Position numbers and translations under genes: made by a program. DNA of 39,773 nt, taken from contig MHUO01000004.1 of NCBI GenBank assembly GCA_001825035.1, forward strand, positions 83,205 to 122,977, read 5' to 3'. The notes under the pieces are model-generated. The model did not search any database, was not told where the DNA came from, and saw only the letters and a list, made by a program, of their open reading frames with translations. The DNA comes from Candidatus Wildermuthbacteria bacterium RIFOXYD1_FULL_50_12 (GTDB taxonomy: Bacteria > Patescibacteriota > Minisyncoccia > Minisyncoccales > UBA10102). Shown here piece after piece: positions 23,014-30,329 of the stretch (the stretch's first letter is position 1; each line of letters starts with the position of its first letter).

Positions 23014-23042
23014 TTTATAAAACAAAGCCCGCATATTTTCAA
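23014..23042 (-). promoter_or_regulatory. Promoter of mfd-topA
   Basis: On the minus strand, TTGAAA (23037-23042), 17 bp, TATAAA (23014-23019). The predicted transcript start falls only a few bases before the mfd ATG at 23003. Confidence 0.7.
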
Positions 23043-23056
23043 AGAGGGTGTGCTTC

Positions 23057-23084
23057 TTGACAAATTGCATACGATTTGTATGGA
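23057..23084 (+). promoter_or_regulatory. Promoter and ribosome site of the receiver-like gene
   Basis: TTGACA (23057-23062), 16-bp spacer, TATGGA (23079-23084), followed by a full Shine-Dalgarno AAGGAGGTG (23091-23099) 5 bases before the GTG start at 23105. Confidence 0.65.
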
Positions 23085-23104
23085 TGAAAGAAGGAGGTGT
23101 GGCC

Positions 23105-23497
23105 GTGAGAGTACTTTATATAGGGGAAGGGGAAGATGGAAGGATTCCTTCCTTCCTCCAGAAGGAAGGTCACAATATTGAAGTCAGGAAGGAGGCGGAG
23201 GCAGTAGATCTATTGATAGGAATAGGAGTTTCTCCTACGCTTGCTCTTTTCACTCTCTATCAGCTCGGGCGAGCGGTGGTGATAGAGCAAGGTGTCTCTT
23301 CTCTGACGCTGACGCAAGCGATCAGGAACGTCAGCGCGACAATGCCGATCGTATATGTCGTGTGGTCGGCAAAAGATATAGGAGAGATGCTGTTGGCCCT
23401 GGATGGTGCAGGGGCCGACAGTGTCATCTTTGGAGACGAGCCCGAGGCGCTCGTGCTTGCGCGGTTCAATGCCTGCGTGAGGAGAGTCCTCGCGTAG
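23105..23497 (+). CDS. Degenerate receiver-domain protein (pseudo-response regulator)
   Basis: A 130-residue single-domain protein. Its outline follows a CheY-like receiver: first strand VRVLYIGEGEDG, helix, then a strand MPIVYVVWSAKD and the closing LDGAGADSVIFGDEPEALVLARFNACVRRVL, which parallels the OmpR-type 'LDAGADDYLVKPF...LLARIRALLRR'. The phospho-acceptor Asp on the third strand is not evident and the conserved Lys is replaced (VIFGDEP), so phosphorylation is unlikely. The GTG start is chosen for its strong AAGGAGGTG. The gene stands alone on the plus strand between minus-strand mfd and pth, with its own promoter. It could be a structural or RNA-level regulator; function unknown. Confidence 0.75.
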   Translation: MRVLYIGEGEDGRIPSFLQKEGHNIEVRKEAEAVDLLIGIGVSPTLALFTLYQLGRAVVIEQGVSSLTLTQAIRNVSATMPIVYVVWSAKDIGEMLLALDGAGADSVIFGDEPEALVLARFNACVRRVLA

Positions 23498-23568
23498 GCC
23501 TAACCCCCAAAGAGGGAGGGGAATGTTTCAGGGAGAGCTTGCGATCCTGCGAGTTCTTCCTGCTCTTT

Positions 23569-24177
23569 TTAATTCCATTCGCCCATTGCTCTCTCAATGC
23601 CACCTTGGAGAATCGTCTGGAGAGCTTGAGAAGATTTTTCAATTACTCTCTGCATTATCTTTGATTCTTCTTTTGTAAATTTTTCTAAAACGAAGTTTTC
23701 TACATCTTCGGGCTTGCCTTCTGCGGGCCCGCCTCGACTCGCCTGCGAGCCGGGCGAGGCGGGCAGAATGCCAATGCGGATTCTCGCGAAGTCCTTTGTT
23801 CCGAGCCGCTGGATGATGGATTCCACTCCCTTGTGTCCGGCAGAGCCGCTGCCCTTGGAAACTCTTATTTCTCCAAGCGGAATATCAATGTCGTCATGGA
23901 TGACGACATTGTTTGCAGGGGGAATTTTATAGAATTGCGCAAGCGATTGCGCCGTTTCCCCGGAATTGTTCATAAACGTCTGGGGTTTTGCGAGAATCAG
24001 TTTTTCATCCCCTATGCGCCCAGCAGAAACAAGGGCGTTTGATTTTTTGTCCATCTTAAATCCGGGAAGTTCGTGGTGCGTGGCTAGCGCGTCCACGGTC
24101 ATAAATCCGGCATTGTGGCGCGTGCCTTCGTATTGCGCGCCTGGATTGCCCAAACCTATGACAAGCCAGTGAGCCAT
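23569..24177 (-). CDS. pth: Peptidyl-tRNA hydrolase
   Basis: Releases tRNA from prematurely ended peptidyl-tRNAs. It has 202 residues. The N-terminal WLVIGLGNPGAQYEGTRHNAGF carries the catalytic His in TRHN; KPQTFMNNSG, the HDDIDIPLGEIR block and GSAGHKGVESI complete the family signature. Residues about 150-165 (LPASPGSQASRGGPAEGK) form an unusual in-frame insertion coded by a GC-rich palindromic repeat (23727-23764), after which the normal PEDVENFVLEKF tail resumes. It diverges from lepB. Confidence 0.95.
   Translation of the reverse strand: MAHWLVIGLGNPGAQYEGTRHNAGFMTVDALATHHELPGFKMDKKSNALVSAGRIGDEKLILAKPQTFMNNSGETAQSLAQFYKIPPANNVVIHDDIDIPLGEIRVSKGSGSAGHKGVESIIQRLGTKDFARIRIGILPASPGSQASRGGPAEGKPEDVENFVLEKFTKEESKIMQRVIEKSSQALQTILQGGIERAMGEWN
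23727..23764. repeat. GC-rich palindromic repeat inside pth
   Basis: Outer arms GCCCGCCTCG (23727-23736) and CGAGGCGGGC (23755-23764) pair perfectly, with an inner CTCGC/GCGAG stem at 23738-23749. The repeat stays in frame within pth. Confidence 0.8.
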
Positions 24178-24205
24178 TGAATCATTTAATCATGTTTGCT
24201 ATAAT
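24177..24205 (+). promoter_or_regulatory. Promoter of lepB
   Basis: TTGAAT (24177-24182), 17-bp spacer, and a perfect extended -10 TG-C-TATAAT (24197-24205). The predicted start lies about 5 bases before the ATG at 24217, so the transcript would be close to leaderless. Confidence 0.8.
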
Positions 24206-24216
24206 ACACAAGTGTT

Positions 24217-24765
24217 ATGTCGAAACCCTTTTCTTTTTTTTGGGAGGTTGGGAAGATTGCTCTCATCGCGTTTGTGCTGGTGGCGGCTCTGCGGCTGTTC
24301 GTGTTCCAGCCCTTTTTGGTGCGGGGTGCTTCCATGGAACCGAACTTTCACAACTGGGATTATCTCATTGTGGACGAAATTTCTTACCGCTTCCGCGATC
24401 CCGGGCGCGGAGAGGTTGTGGTGTTTAAATTTCCCAACGATCCTTCCCAAAGATACATTAAGCGAATCGTCGGGCTTCCGGGCGAAACCGTTCAAGTGCA
24501 GGAGGGACAGGTAACTATTTTCCGGGGGGAAGAGGTTTTAGAACTGGATGAAAGCAGTTATGTGTCTTCCGATACTCCGGGGTCCGTAAAAATTACCCTG
24601 GAAAACGGAGAATACTTTGTGATGGGAGACAACCGCCGCTCTTCTTCTGACTCAAGAAGCTGGGGTACGCTTAGGGAAGATTTAATCATAGGCCGCGTTT
24701 TGTTTCGCGTGTTTCCATGGAGCGCCTTTGCGAAAGTTGGGTCGCCTGACTATGAGTCATTATGA
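24217..24765 (+). CDS. lepB: Signal peptidase I
   Basis: Membrane serine protease that removes signal peptides from exported proteins. It has 182 residues. One N-terminal membrane helix (about 12-30) is followed by the catalytic Ser in GASMEPNF (Ser41), the catalytic Lys in YIKRIVGLPGE, and the box E motif GDNRRSSSDSRSWG. It is driven by an extended -10 promoter with almost no leader. Confidence 0.96.
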   Translation: MSKPFSFFWEVGKIALIAFVLVAALRLFVFQPFLVRGASMEPNFHNWDYLIVDEISYRFRDPGRGEVVVFKFPNDPSQRYIKRIVGLPGETVQVQEGQVTIFRGEEVLELDESSYVSSDTPGSVKITLENGEYFVMGDNRRSSSDSRSWGTLREDLIIGRVLFRVFPWSAFAKVGSPDYESL

Positions 24766-24766
24766 G

Positions 24767-24844
24767 TCCCGTACGAAATTCCCAAGTACAAGGCATTTCT
24801 ATACGGGTTATGTAATAAGATAACAAACGAAATTTCGTACGGGA
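24767..24844 (+). promoter_or_regulatory. Inverted repeat in the hisS leader
   Basis: TCCCGTACGAAATT (24767-24780) pairs perfectly with AATTTCGTACGGGA (24831-24844) across a 50-base loop. The right arm ends on the A of the hisS start codon, and the right arm itself contains the palindrome ACGAAATTTCGT (24828-24839). In RNA the stem would sit against the ribosome site of hisS. A role in control is inferred. Confidence 0.6.
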
Positions 24845-26151
24845 TGAGCAAAAAAGTAAAATTCCAAACACCCACCGGGATGCACGACATCTTGCCAGAA
24901 GATCAGTTTTTGTATGAGAAGATTTGGCGCGTGGTGGATGATGTTGCGGCGTTTTACGGATTCGGCAAAATTGAAACTCCCTTGGTGGAAGACGCCGCCC
25001 TCTTTGAAAAGGGGACAGGAGGAACCACCGATATCGTGGAAAAACAGATGTACACGTTGAAGACGAGGGGAGGAGATATGCTCGCGCTCAGGCCGGAATT
25101 TACGCCGGGAATCGTGCGTTCGTACATCCAGCATGGAATGATCGCATTGCCCCAGCCCGTAAAGCTCTACGCTTATGGGCCTTTGTTCCGATATGAGCAT
25201 CCGCAAGCCGGCAGATTTAGGCAGTTTAGACAGGTGGACTTTGAAGTGTTTGGAGAACAGTCCGCGGCGTTGGATGCGCAAATTATCCAGATATTCTACG
25301 TCATTCTCAAGGAACTCAAGTTTTCGCATCTGATTATTGAGGTGAACAGCATCGGGGACAATCAATGCCGGCCGTATTATAAGAAGCTACTTTCCGGCTA
25401 CCTGCGGCCCCGGCAGAATTCTCTATGTGCCGACTGCAGAAGAAGAATCCGCGAAAACCCTCTTCGCACGCTGGACTGCAAAGAAGAGAAATGCCAGCGG
25501 GTTCGTTCACAAGCGCCCCAACTCATTGACCACCTATGCGAAGAATGCAAGAATCATTTCAAGTCGCTCCTTGAGTTTTTGGACGAGACCGATCTCCCTT
25601 ATCATCTGGATCCTTATTTGGTACGCGGACTGGACTATTACACGAAAACCGTATTTGAGATTTTTTCAGAGCAGACAATGAAGACGACAGGGGAAGGAGG
25701 AGAAGTGGTGCAGCGGAACGCGCTTGTGGGAGGAGGGAGGTATGACGGCTTGGTGCACCTGCTCGGCGGTAAGGACGTGCCGGCTTCCGGAGCCGCGGCA
25801 GGAGTGGAGCGCATCGTGAGCTTCCTGAAAGAAATGGAGTTTGCCGCCGCGCCCGCGCCCGTTGCGAGAATATTCCTCGCGCAGCTCGGCGACTTGTCAA
25901 AGAAAAAAAGCTTGCGGCTTCTAGAGGAATTTCGGAAAGCGAAAATTCAGATCGCGGAGTCCTTGGGCCGGGATTCGCTTCGCACGCAGCTGGCTCGTGC
26001 AGATAAGCTTGAGGTGGAGTATACGGCGATTTTGGGGCAGAAAGAAGTTCTCGACGGGACTATCGTGCTGCGCAAAATGGATACGGGAGAACAGGAGACC
26101 CTAAAGCTTGAGAAGGTGGTGGAAGAAATAAAAGAACGACTAAGGAAGTAA
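24844..26151 (+). CDS. hisS: Histidyl-tRNA synthetase
   Basis: Charges tRNA-His. It has 435 residues and is class II: the motif 1 region near residues 60-85, motif 2 YGPLFRYEHPQAGRFRQF, the His-specific GLDYYTKTVFEI, motif 3 GGGRYDGL, and a C-terminal anticodon-binding domain (about 340-430). The Cys-rich insertion around residues 195-240 (CADCRRR, LDCKEEKC, CEEC) is a known feature of many HisRS. No Shine-Dalgarno is visible; the start abuts an inverted repeat. It heads a run of closely spaced genes down to 27618. Confidence 0.97.
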   Translation: MSKKVKFQTPTGMHDILPEDQFLYEKIWRVVDDVAAFYGFGKIETPLVEDAALFEKGTGGTTDIVEKQMYTLKTRGGDMLALRPEFTPGIVRSYIQHGMIALPQPVKLYAYGPLFRYEHPQAGRFRQFRQVDFEVFGEQSAALDAQIIQIFYVILKELKFSHLIIEVNSIGDNQCRPYYKKLLSGYLRPRQNSLCADCRRRIRENPLRTLDCKEEKCQRVRSQAPQLIDHLCEECKNHFKSLLEFLDETDLPYHLDPYLVRGLDYYTKTVFEIFSEQTMKTTGEGGEVVQRNALVGGGRYDGLVHLLGGKDVPASGAAAGVERIVSFLKEMEFAAAPAPVARIFLAQLGDLSKKKSLRLLEEFRKAKIQIAESLGRDSLRTQLARADKLEVEYTAILGQKEVLDGTIVLRKMDTGEQETLKLEKVVEEIKERLRK

Positions 26152-26153
26152 GT

Positions 26154-26465
26154 ATGGACTGCATATTTTGTAAGATCGCGCAAAAGCAAGCACCGGCCCA
26201 AATCGCGTATGAAGACGACGAATTTATCGCATTTCACGACATTCGGCCAAAAGCCCCTCTGCATCTCCTCTTGGTTCCCAAAAAGCACATACCAAGTTTA
26301 CAGGAATCGCAGGAGGGGGATGCAGAACTTCTGGGAAAATTGTTGCTGCGAGCTCAAAAGGTCGCCCAAGAAAAACAGGTGAAAGGATATAAGCTAGCGA
26401 TGAACGTGGGGAAAGAAGGAGGACAAGAGATTGATCATATCCACTTACATCTCTTAGCGCAGTAA
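26154..26465 (+). CDS. hinT: HIT-family nucleotide hydrolase
   Basis: A 103-residue histidine-triad protein. It has the N-terminal CIFCKI metal-binding start, FHDIRPKAPLHLLLVPKKHI in the middle and the catalytic HIHLHLL triad at the C-terminus. HinT-type enzymes hydrolyse nucleoside phosphoramidates such as aminoacyl adenylates, which fits a place 2 bases after a tRNA synthetase. Confidence 0.93.
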   Translation: MDCIFCKIAQKQAPAQIAYEDDEFIAFHDIRPKAPLHLLLVPKKHIPSLQESQEGDAELLGKLLLRAQKVAQEKQVKGYKLAMNVGKEGGQEIDHIHLHLLAQ

Positions 26466-26492
26466 ACCTTTTATAGTGAGTGGTATCGAACT

Positions 26493-26711
26493 ATGGCATT
26501 TGAGATTATCAAACAAGAGAGAGAGACCAATCAGTCCCTGATTCGCCGCTTCACCAAGCGCTTGAGAGAAAGCGGAATTTTGATGGGTGCGAAAAGGGCG
26601 GTTTTCCACAGGCGGGGAAAAAGCAAGAAGGTACAGCGAAAAGCAACCTTGCGTCGGTTGGAGAAGCGAAAGGAATACGAGCGGTTGCTCAAACTCGGCT
26701 TAAAACAATGA
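26493..26711 (+). CDS. rpsU: Ribosomal protein bS21
   Basis: A very basic 72-residue protein with the bS21 pattern: RETNQSLIRRFTKRLRESGI near the start, then GAKRAVFHRRGKSKK and a basic helical tail. It lies 27 bases after the HIT gene and overlaps yqeY by 4 bases (ATGA). Confidence 0.93.
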   Translation: MAFEIIKQERETNQSLIRRFTKRLRESGILMGAKRAVFHRRGKSKKVQRKATLRRLEKRKEYERLLKLGLKQ

Positions 26712-27145
26712 AACAACGGATTCAGCAGGACTTGAAAGAAGCGATGCTCCAGAGAGATGAACTAAAAACGGGAGCATTACGCATGCTTTTGGCGGCTTTC
26801 GTGAACAAGGAGAAGGAAAAGGGCGAGCCGATTACTGAGGAGCAGGCGCAGGGCGTGCTTTTGGCAGAGGCAAAAAAACGGAAGGAAGCCGCTGAGGCGT
26901 TTGAAAAAGGTGGAAGGCAAGATATGGCAGAAAAAGAGCGAAAAGAGCTTGAAATTCTGCAAGAGTATCTGCCAGAGCAGATGCCAGAAGACGAAATTCA
27001 AAAGCTCGCAAAAGAAGCAATTGCGAAAACCGGCGCTTCACGCCCTCAAGATATGGGGAGGGTAATGGCAGAACTTATGCCTCAACTTAAAGGCAGAGCC
27101 GACGGCGCTCTTGTCAGCTCCATCGTAAAAGAGCTTCTTGGATAA
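26708..27145 (+). CDS. GatB/YqeY domain protein
   Basis: A 145-residue YqeY-family protein, related to the tail domain of GatB that contacts tRNA in the amidotransferase. MKQRIQQDLKEAMLQRDELKTGALRMLLAAF at the N-terminus and the C-terminal MGRVMAELMPQLKGRADGALVSSIVKELL are characteristic. The common rpsU-yqeY pairing seen in bacteria is kept, with a 4-base overlap. The exact function of free YqeY is not established. Confidence 0.93.
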   Translation: MKQRIQQDLKEAMLQRDELKTGALRMLLAAFVNKEKEKGEPITEEQAQGVLLAEAKKRKEAAEAFEKGGRQDMAEKERKELEILQEYLPEQMPEDEIQKLAKEAIAKTGASRPQDMGRVMAELMPQLKGRADGALVSSIVKELLG

Positions 27146-27150
27146 AGTAT

Positions 27151-27618
27151 ATGGCAGAGAGCGTAAGAGATCGCTTGATACGAAAAAGCCCGTGGCAAAT
27201 TCTGCTTCTTGCCGTAGTTATTTTGGTTGTCGGACAACTAATTTTGATTTGGCAGTATCGGCGCCTGGAAGGAGAGCGGCTAGGAGAGTTGGAGCAGAGA
27301 CAGGTTGTGGTGGAACAGCAGATGGAAGAGCGGGCGGCGCACGACGCGCTTCGTGAGTATCTTGAAGCCCGCGTTGCGGGAGACGAAAGTAAAGCACTTC
27401 GTTATATCACCGAACAGGCGGCGCTGGAGCTGCAGCAGGGAGTGTTTGAATTTTTCGGAGTGCAAAATTACGAAATTCAGGAAAGGGAAAAATTGGAAGA
27501 AGGAGTGTTTCGATTCCGGGTAGAGCTTACGCGCGATCGCCTGCGCCGAATAGAAATTATTGAACTGCTCAAAATCGGCGAGAACTATTACGTGAACTCC
27601 GTGCAACTGGCCGGTTAA
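27151..27618 (+). CDS. Membrane-anchored hypothetical protein
   Basis: A 155-residue protein with a single membrane helix (about residues 15-34), a coiled coil (about 38-65; LEQRQVVVEQQMEER) and a C-terminal domain of about 90 residues. In that domain a helix with ALREYLEARVAGDESKAL is followed by alternating strands ending IELLKIGENYYVNSVQLAG. This outline resembles the NTF2-like/DUF4878-type extracytoplasmic fold, but the assignment is tentative. It lies 5 bases after yqeY and is the last gene of its operon. Confidence 0.8.
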   Translation: MAESVRDRLIRKSPWQILLLAVVILVVGQLILIWQYRRLEGERLGELEQRQVVVEQQMEERAAHDALREYLEARVAGDESKALRYITEQAALELQQGVFEFFGVQNYEIQEREKLEEGVFRFRVELTRDRLRRIEIIELLKIGENYYVNSVQLAG

Positions 27619-27646
27619 TTAGCCCTGAGTTTCATCGAAGGGCTAA
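27619..27646. terminator. Possible bidirectional terminator hairpin
   Basis: TTAGCCCT (27619-27626) pairs with AGGGCTAA (27639-27646) between two convergent genes. It lacks a good T tract on the plus strand. Confidence 0.45.
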
Positions 27647-27656
27647 CCCCGCCGGT

Positions 27657-28697
27657 TTATTCCTCTATCTGTACCTGAAAGGAGGAGGTGAGACGAGTGG
27701 GAAGGAGAGAGATCTCCTTTATTTTTTTGTTTTCCACGAGCATTTTTAAGATTGCTCCCCGCATGGTTTCTTCCGAAATGTTTTGATCAAACATGAAATT
27801 GCCCAAGCCGTAGGCGATCCATCCGTGGCTTCCGTCTTTTCTCGCGTGTGGCACGAGCGGCTGCACCACATGGGAATGATGCCCAACAACAAGATCGGCG
27901 CCCGCCTCAATCCCGCCTTGCGAAAATCGTCTTTGGAATTCATTGGGTTCGGGCGCATATTCTTCTCCCGCGTGCAGAGAGACAACGAGAATATCAGCCA
28001 GCTTTTTTGCTTTTCCAATATCCTGCAAAATATCGGGCAGGGTTTTCAAATCCGCCCACGCAATGCTACTGCTCTGCTCAGTGGCCGCCCATGCAGGGGA
28101 ACCCGAATTGGCATAGGCGAGAAATCCAACTTTTGTGCCGCGCACTTCTCGGATGACGAGGCCCTCCGCCTCTTCTCTGGAGAGTCCGCCGCCAACCGGC
28201 GCGATGCCGGCCGCCTTGAGCCGGCTGAGCGAGTCCTCAAACGCCTCTTTCCCGTAGTCAAAGCTGTGATTGTTCGCAACCGACAGTACGTCAAATCCCG
28301 TATAAACTAATCCTTCTATGGAGCGGGGATCTGCGCGAAAGGAATACATGCTCCCCACGTTTTCTCCCTTGTCTGAAATTTGGCTTTCCAAGTTGCCAAA
28401 CGCTAAGTCCGCTTCACTGAAAGCGTCTGCGATGCGATGAAAGGGCCATGTCCAATCCCCGCCATTTTTCTTGATTTCAAATTCAACGCCCCGGTCCAGC
28501 ATAATATCGCCTACGAAAAGAAGCGTGGCAGTTTGTGGCGCCTGCGTAATAGGAAGATGGAGGGCGGCGGGCCCGCCTATTGGCGAGGTAAGGAGCGCTT
28601 GAATATTCGGGCCGAAACCCGAAGAAAGAATGCCGAACGCAGAAAACAGGAGGAGAAGTGCAAGGCAGCAGAGAGCGAAGGAAAAAATAATTTTCAT
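27657..28697 (-). CDS. CapA-family (PGA_cap) metallophosphatase-like protein
   Basis: A 346-residue protein with an N-terminal membrane helix (about 5-25) and an extracytoplasmic CapA fold related to calcineurin-like phosphatases. Metal-site motifs are FVGDIMLDRGVE, FGNLESQISDKG, VANNHSFDYG, VVSLHAGEEY and VVGHHSHVVQPL. CapA of Bacillus takes part in poly-gamma-glutamate capsule export; many distant homologues have other or unknown roles, so only the family is certain. No capB or capC is nearby. It is divergent from the ABC exporter genes. Confidence 0.92.
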   Translation of the reverse strand: MKIIFSFALCCLALLLLFSAFGILSSGFGPNIQALLTSPIGGPAALHLPITQAPQTATLLFVGDIMLDRGVEFEIKKNGGDWTWPFHRIADAFSEADLAFGNLESQISDKGENVGSMYSFRADPRSIEGLVYTGFDVLSVANNHSFDYGKEAFEDSLSRLKAAGIAPVGGGLSREEAEGLVIREVRGTKVGFLAYANSGSPAWAATEQSSSIAWADLKTLPDILQDIGKAKKLADILVVSLHAGEEYAPEPNEFQRRFSQGGIEAGADLVVGHHSHVVQPLVPHARKDGSHGWIAYGLGNFMFDQNISEETMRGAILKMLVENKKIKEISLLPTRLTSSFQVQIEE

Positions 28698-28714
28698 TGC
28701 TTTATTCTACAGGA

Positions 28715-28743
28715 TTTACAGGCATATGCGAAAGAGATACTAT
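28715..28743 (+). promoter_or_regulatory. Promoter of the ABC exporter genes
   Basis: TTTACA (28715-28720), 17-bp spacer, TACTAT (28738-28743). The ATG follows at 28756, so the leader would be only a few bases. Confidence 0.6.
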
Positions 28744-28755
28744 CGGAATTGAAGT

Positions 28756-29490
28756 ATGTCTCAGGTTGTCAAAGTACAACAGGTAACAAAAATATACGGG
28801 AAAACCACGGCAGTGGATCGCATTTCCTTTGAAATGCGGGAAGGAGAAGTGGTAGGGTTGTTGGGCCCAAACGGCGCGGGGAAAAGCACTACCATTCATA
28901 TGCTTCTTTCCCTCCTGGAGCCGACCAAAGGCATCATTGAGATTTTTGGGAAGGATCTTAGGACTCATCGGGAGGAAATTTTGCAGCATATGAACTTTGC
29001 CACTTCATATTCTATGCTTCCCCACAATTTGACTCCGTATGAAAATCTGAAAGTGTTCGCCCTTTTGTACGGGGTGAAGAACTGGAAGGAGAAGGCAAAT
29101 TCTCTTCTGGAAGAATTCAATCTCGGAGCGTTCCGAAATGCGAGAACGGGCGCTCTTTCTTCCGGAGAGCAAATGCGGCTTGTGCTGGCAAAGGCGTTTT
29201 TAAACGACCCGAAACTTCTCCTGCTTGATGAACCGACCTCGTCTTTGGATCCCGCCGTGGCGAGGGATTTGCGTCGGAAAATCTACTACAAAATGGAAGA
29301 ACTCAATGGCACCATTCTTTGGACGTCTCACAATATGCGAGAAATTGAAGCAATGTGCGATCGGATTATTTTTCTCGCCCACGGGAAAATTGTCGCAGAC
29401 GACACGCCCGAGAACTTGAAGATAGCATATCAAAAAGACGATTTGGAAGAAATTTTTATTACCATAGCAGAACAGCCATCACGCGTATGA
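28756..29490 (+). CDS. ABC transporter ATP-binding protein
   Basis: A 244-residue ATPase of the DrrA/CcmA-like ABC-2 exporter group. Walker A is GPNGAGKST (about residue 36), the signature is the variant LSSGEQMR, Walker B is LLLLDEPTSSLDP, and the H-loop is TSHNM. It overlaps the permease gene by 4 bases (ATGA), so the two form one exporter. Substrate unknown. Confidence 0.95.
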   Translation: MSQVVKVQQVTKIYGKTTAVDRISFEMREGEVVGLLGPNGAGKSTTIHMLLSLLEPTKGIIEIFGKDLRTHREEILQHMNFATSYSMLPHNLTPYENLKVFALLYGVKNWKEKANSLLEEFNLGAFRNARTGALSSGEQMRLVLAKAFLNDPKLLLLDEPTSSLDPAVARDLRRKIYYKMEELNGTILWTSHNMREIEAMCDRIIFLAHGKIVADDTPENLKIAYQKDDLEEIFITIAEQPSRV

Positions 29491-30287
29491 ATCTTCTTCA
29501 CGTCTATGGAATTTTCCTTCGCAATATTATTTTAATACGCCGGAGTGTCGGCAGAATGTTTGGGCTGTTCTTTTTCGCGACCTTTGAGCTTTTCTTGTGG
29601 GGGTTTATGACGTTCTATCTGCGCGATCTCGCGGGGGAGGACACAGCCGTGAACTTCGTATTCTTGTTGCTCACCGGGCTTATCTTTTGGCATTTGTTCA
29701 TACGGGCGCAGCAATCTTTTAGCATTTCGTTTCTGGAAGACGTGTGGACGCGCAACGTGATGAACTTTTTTGCCACGCCCGTGAGGAGAAAAGAATTTAT
29801 CGCCGGGCTCGCAGCCATTAGTATTGCCCAGGGGCTTCTTTCGTTTCTCTATATCTCAATTCTTGCAGCGTTCCTGTACGCCCTCAATATCTGGACACTG
29901 GGCTTCTATATGATTCCCTTTTTTGTGAATATCTTCGTGTTTGGATGGGCGCTTGGATTAATCGCCATAGGGCTCCTTTTGCGCTTCGGGCCCTCTTTTG
30001 AAATTTTGGCATTCTTTATTCCTATGATGTTCCTTCCGTTTTCCGCGGTTTATTATCCCGTATCCGTATTTCCCGAGTTCATTCAGCAAGCAGCATTTTT
30101 TCTCCCCACTATGCATTTGTTTGAGGGTATGCGCGCGGTCTTGACGCAGGAAATGTTTCCGCTTTCTCACGCCCTCTGGGCAACCGGGCTCAGTATTGTC
30201 TATTTTGCGCTTGGGCTCGCGTTTTTCGCCTGGATAATTCGCGTTGCGCGCGAAAAAGGCCTCATTGCGCGCCTGCTTCAGGACTAA
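29487..30287 (+). CDS. ABC-2 type transporter permease
   Basis: A 266-residue membrane protein with six likely helices, partner of the ATPase. The start at 29487 overlaps the ATPase stop; the open frame extends further up but only inside that gene. The C-terminal end (KGLIARLLQD) and 39 bases of downstream sequence are duplicated at 32730-32806. Confidence 0.92.
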   Translation: MNLLHVYGIFLRNIILIRRSVGRMFGLFFFATFELFLWGFMTFYLRDLAGEDTAVNFVFLLLTGLIFWHLFIRAQQSFSISFLEDVWTRNVMNFFATPVRRKEFIAGLAAISIAQGLLSFLYISILAAFLYALNIWTLGFYMIPFFVNIFVFGWALGLIAIGLLLRFGPSFEILAFFIPMMFLPFSAVYYPVSVFPEFIQQAAFFLPTMHLFEGMRAVLTQEMFPLSHALWATGLSIVYFALGLAFFAWIIRVAREKGLIARLLQD

Positions 30288-30329
30288 TGAATTGCCAAAA
30301 GCCCTATTTTCCGATAGGTTGAAGCTATG
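30253..30329 (+). repeat. Direct repeat, copy 1: permease 3' end plus promoter
   Basis: These 77 bp match 32730-32806 at 68 positions with no gaps, at an offset of exactly 2477. They cover the last codons of the permease, its stop, the intergenic gap and the ATG of the next gene. Confidence 0.92.
30292..30320 (+). promoter_or_regulatory. Promoter upstream of the aldehyde dehydrogenase
   Basis: TTGCCA (30292-30297), 17 bp, TAGGTT (30315-30320). It is part of the duplicated segment. Confidence 0.45.

Noticed and set aside
23498-23568. A terminator after the receiver-like gene
   Set aside because: I found only weak, imperfect pairing (GAGC/GCTC) before the CTTTTT run, not a clear stem.
24844-26151. 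hisS and the hisG-like gene as evidence of a histidine pathway
   Set aside because: hisS is needed for translation in all cells and HisG alone cannot make histidine; no other his gene is seen.
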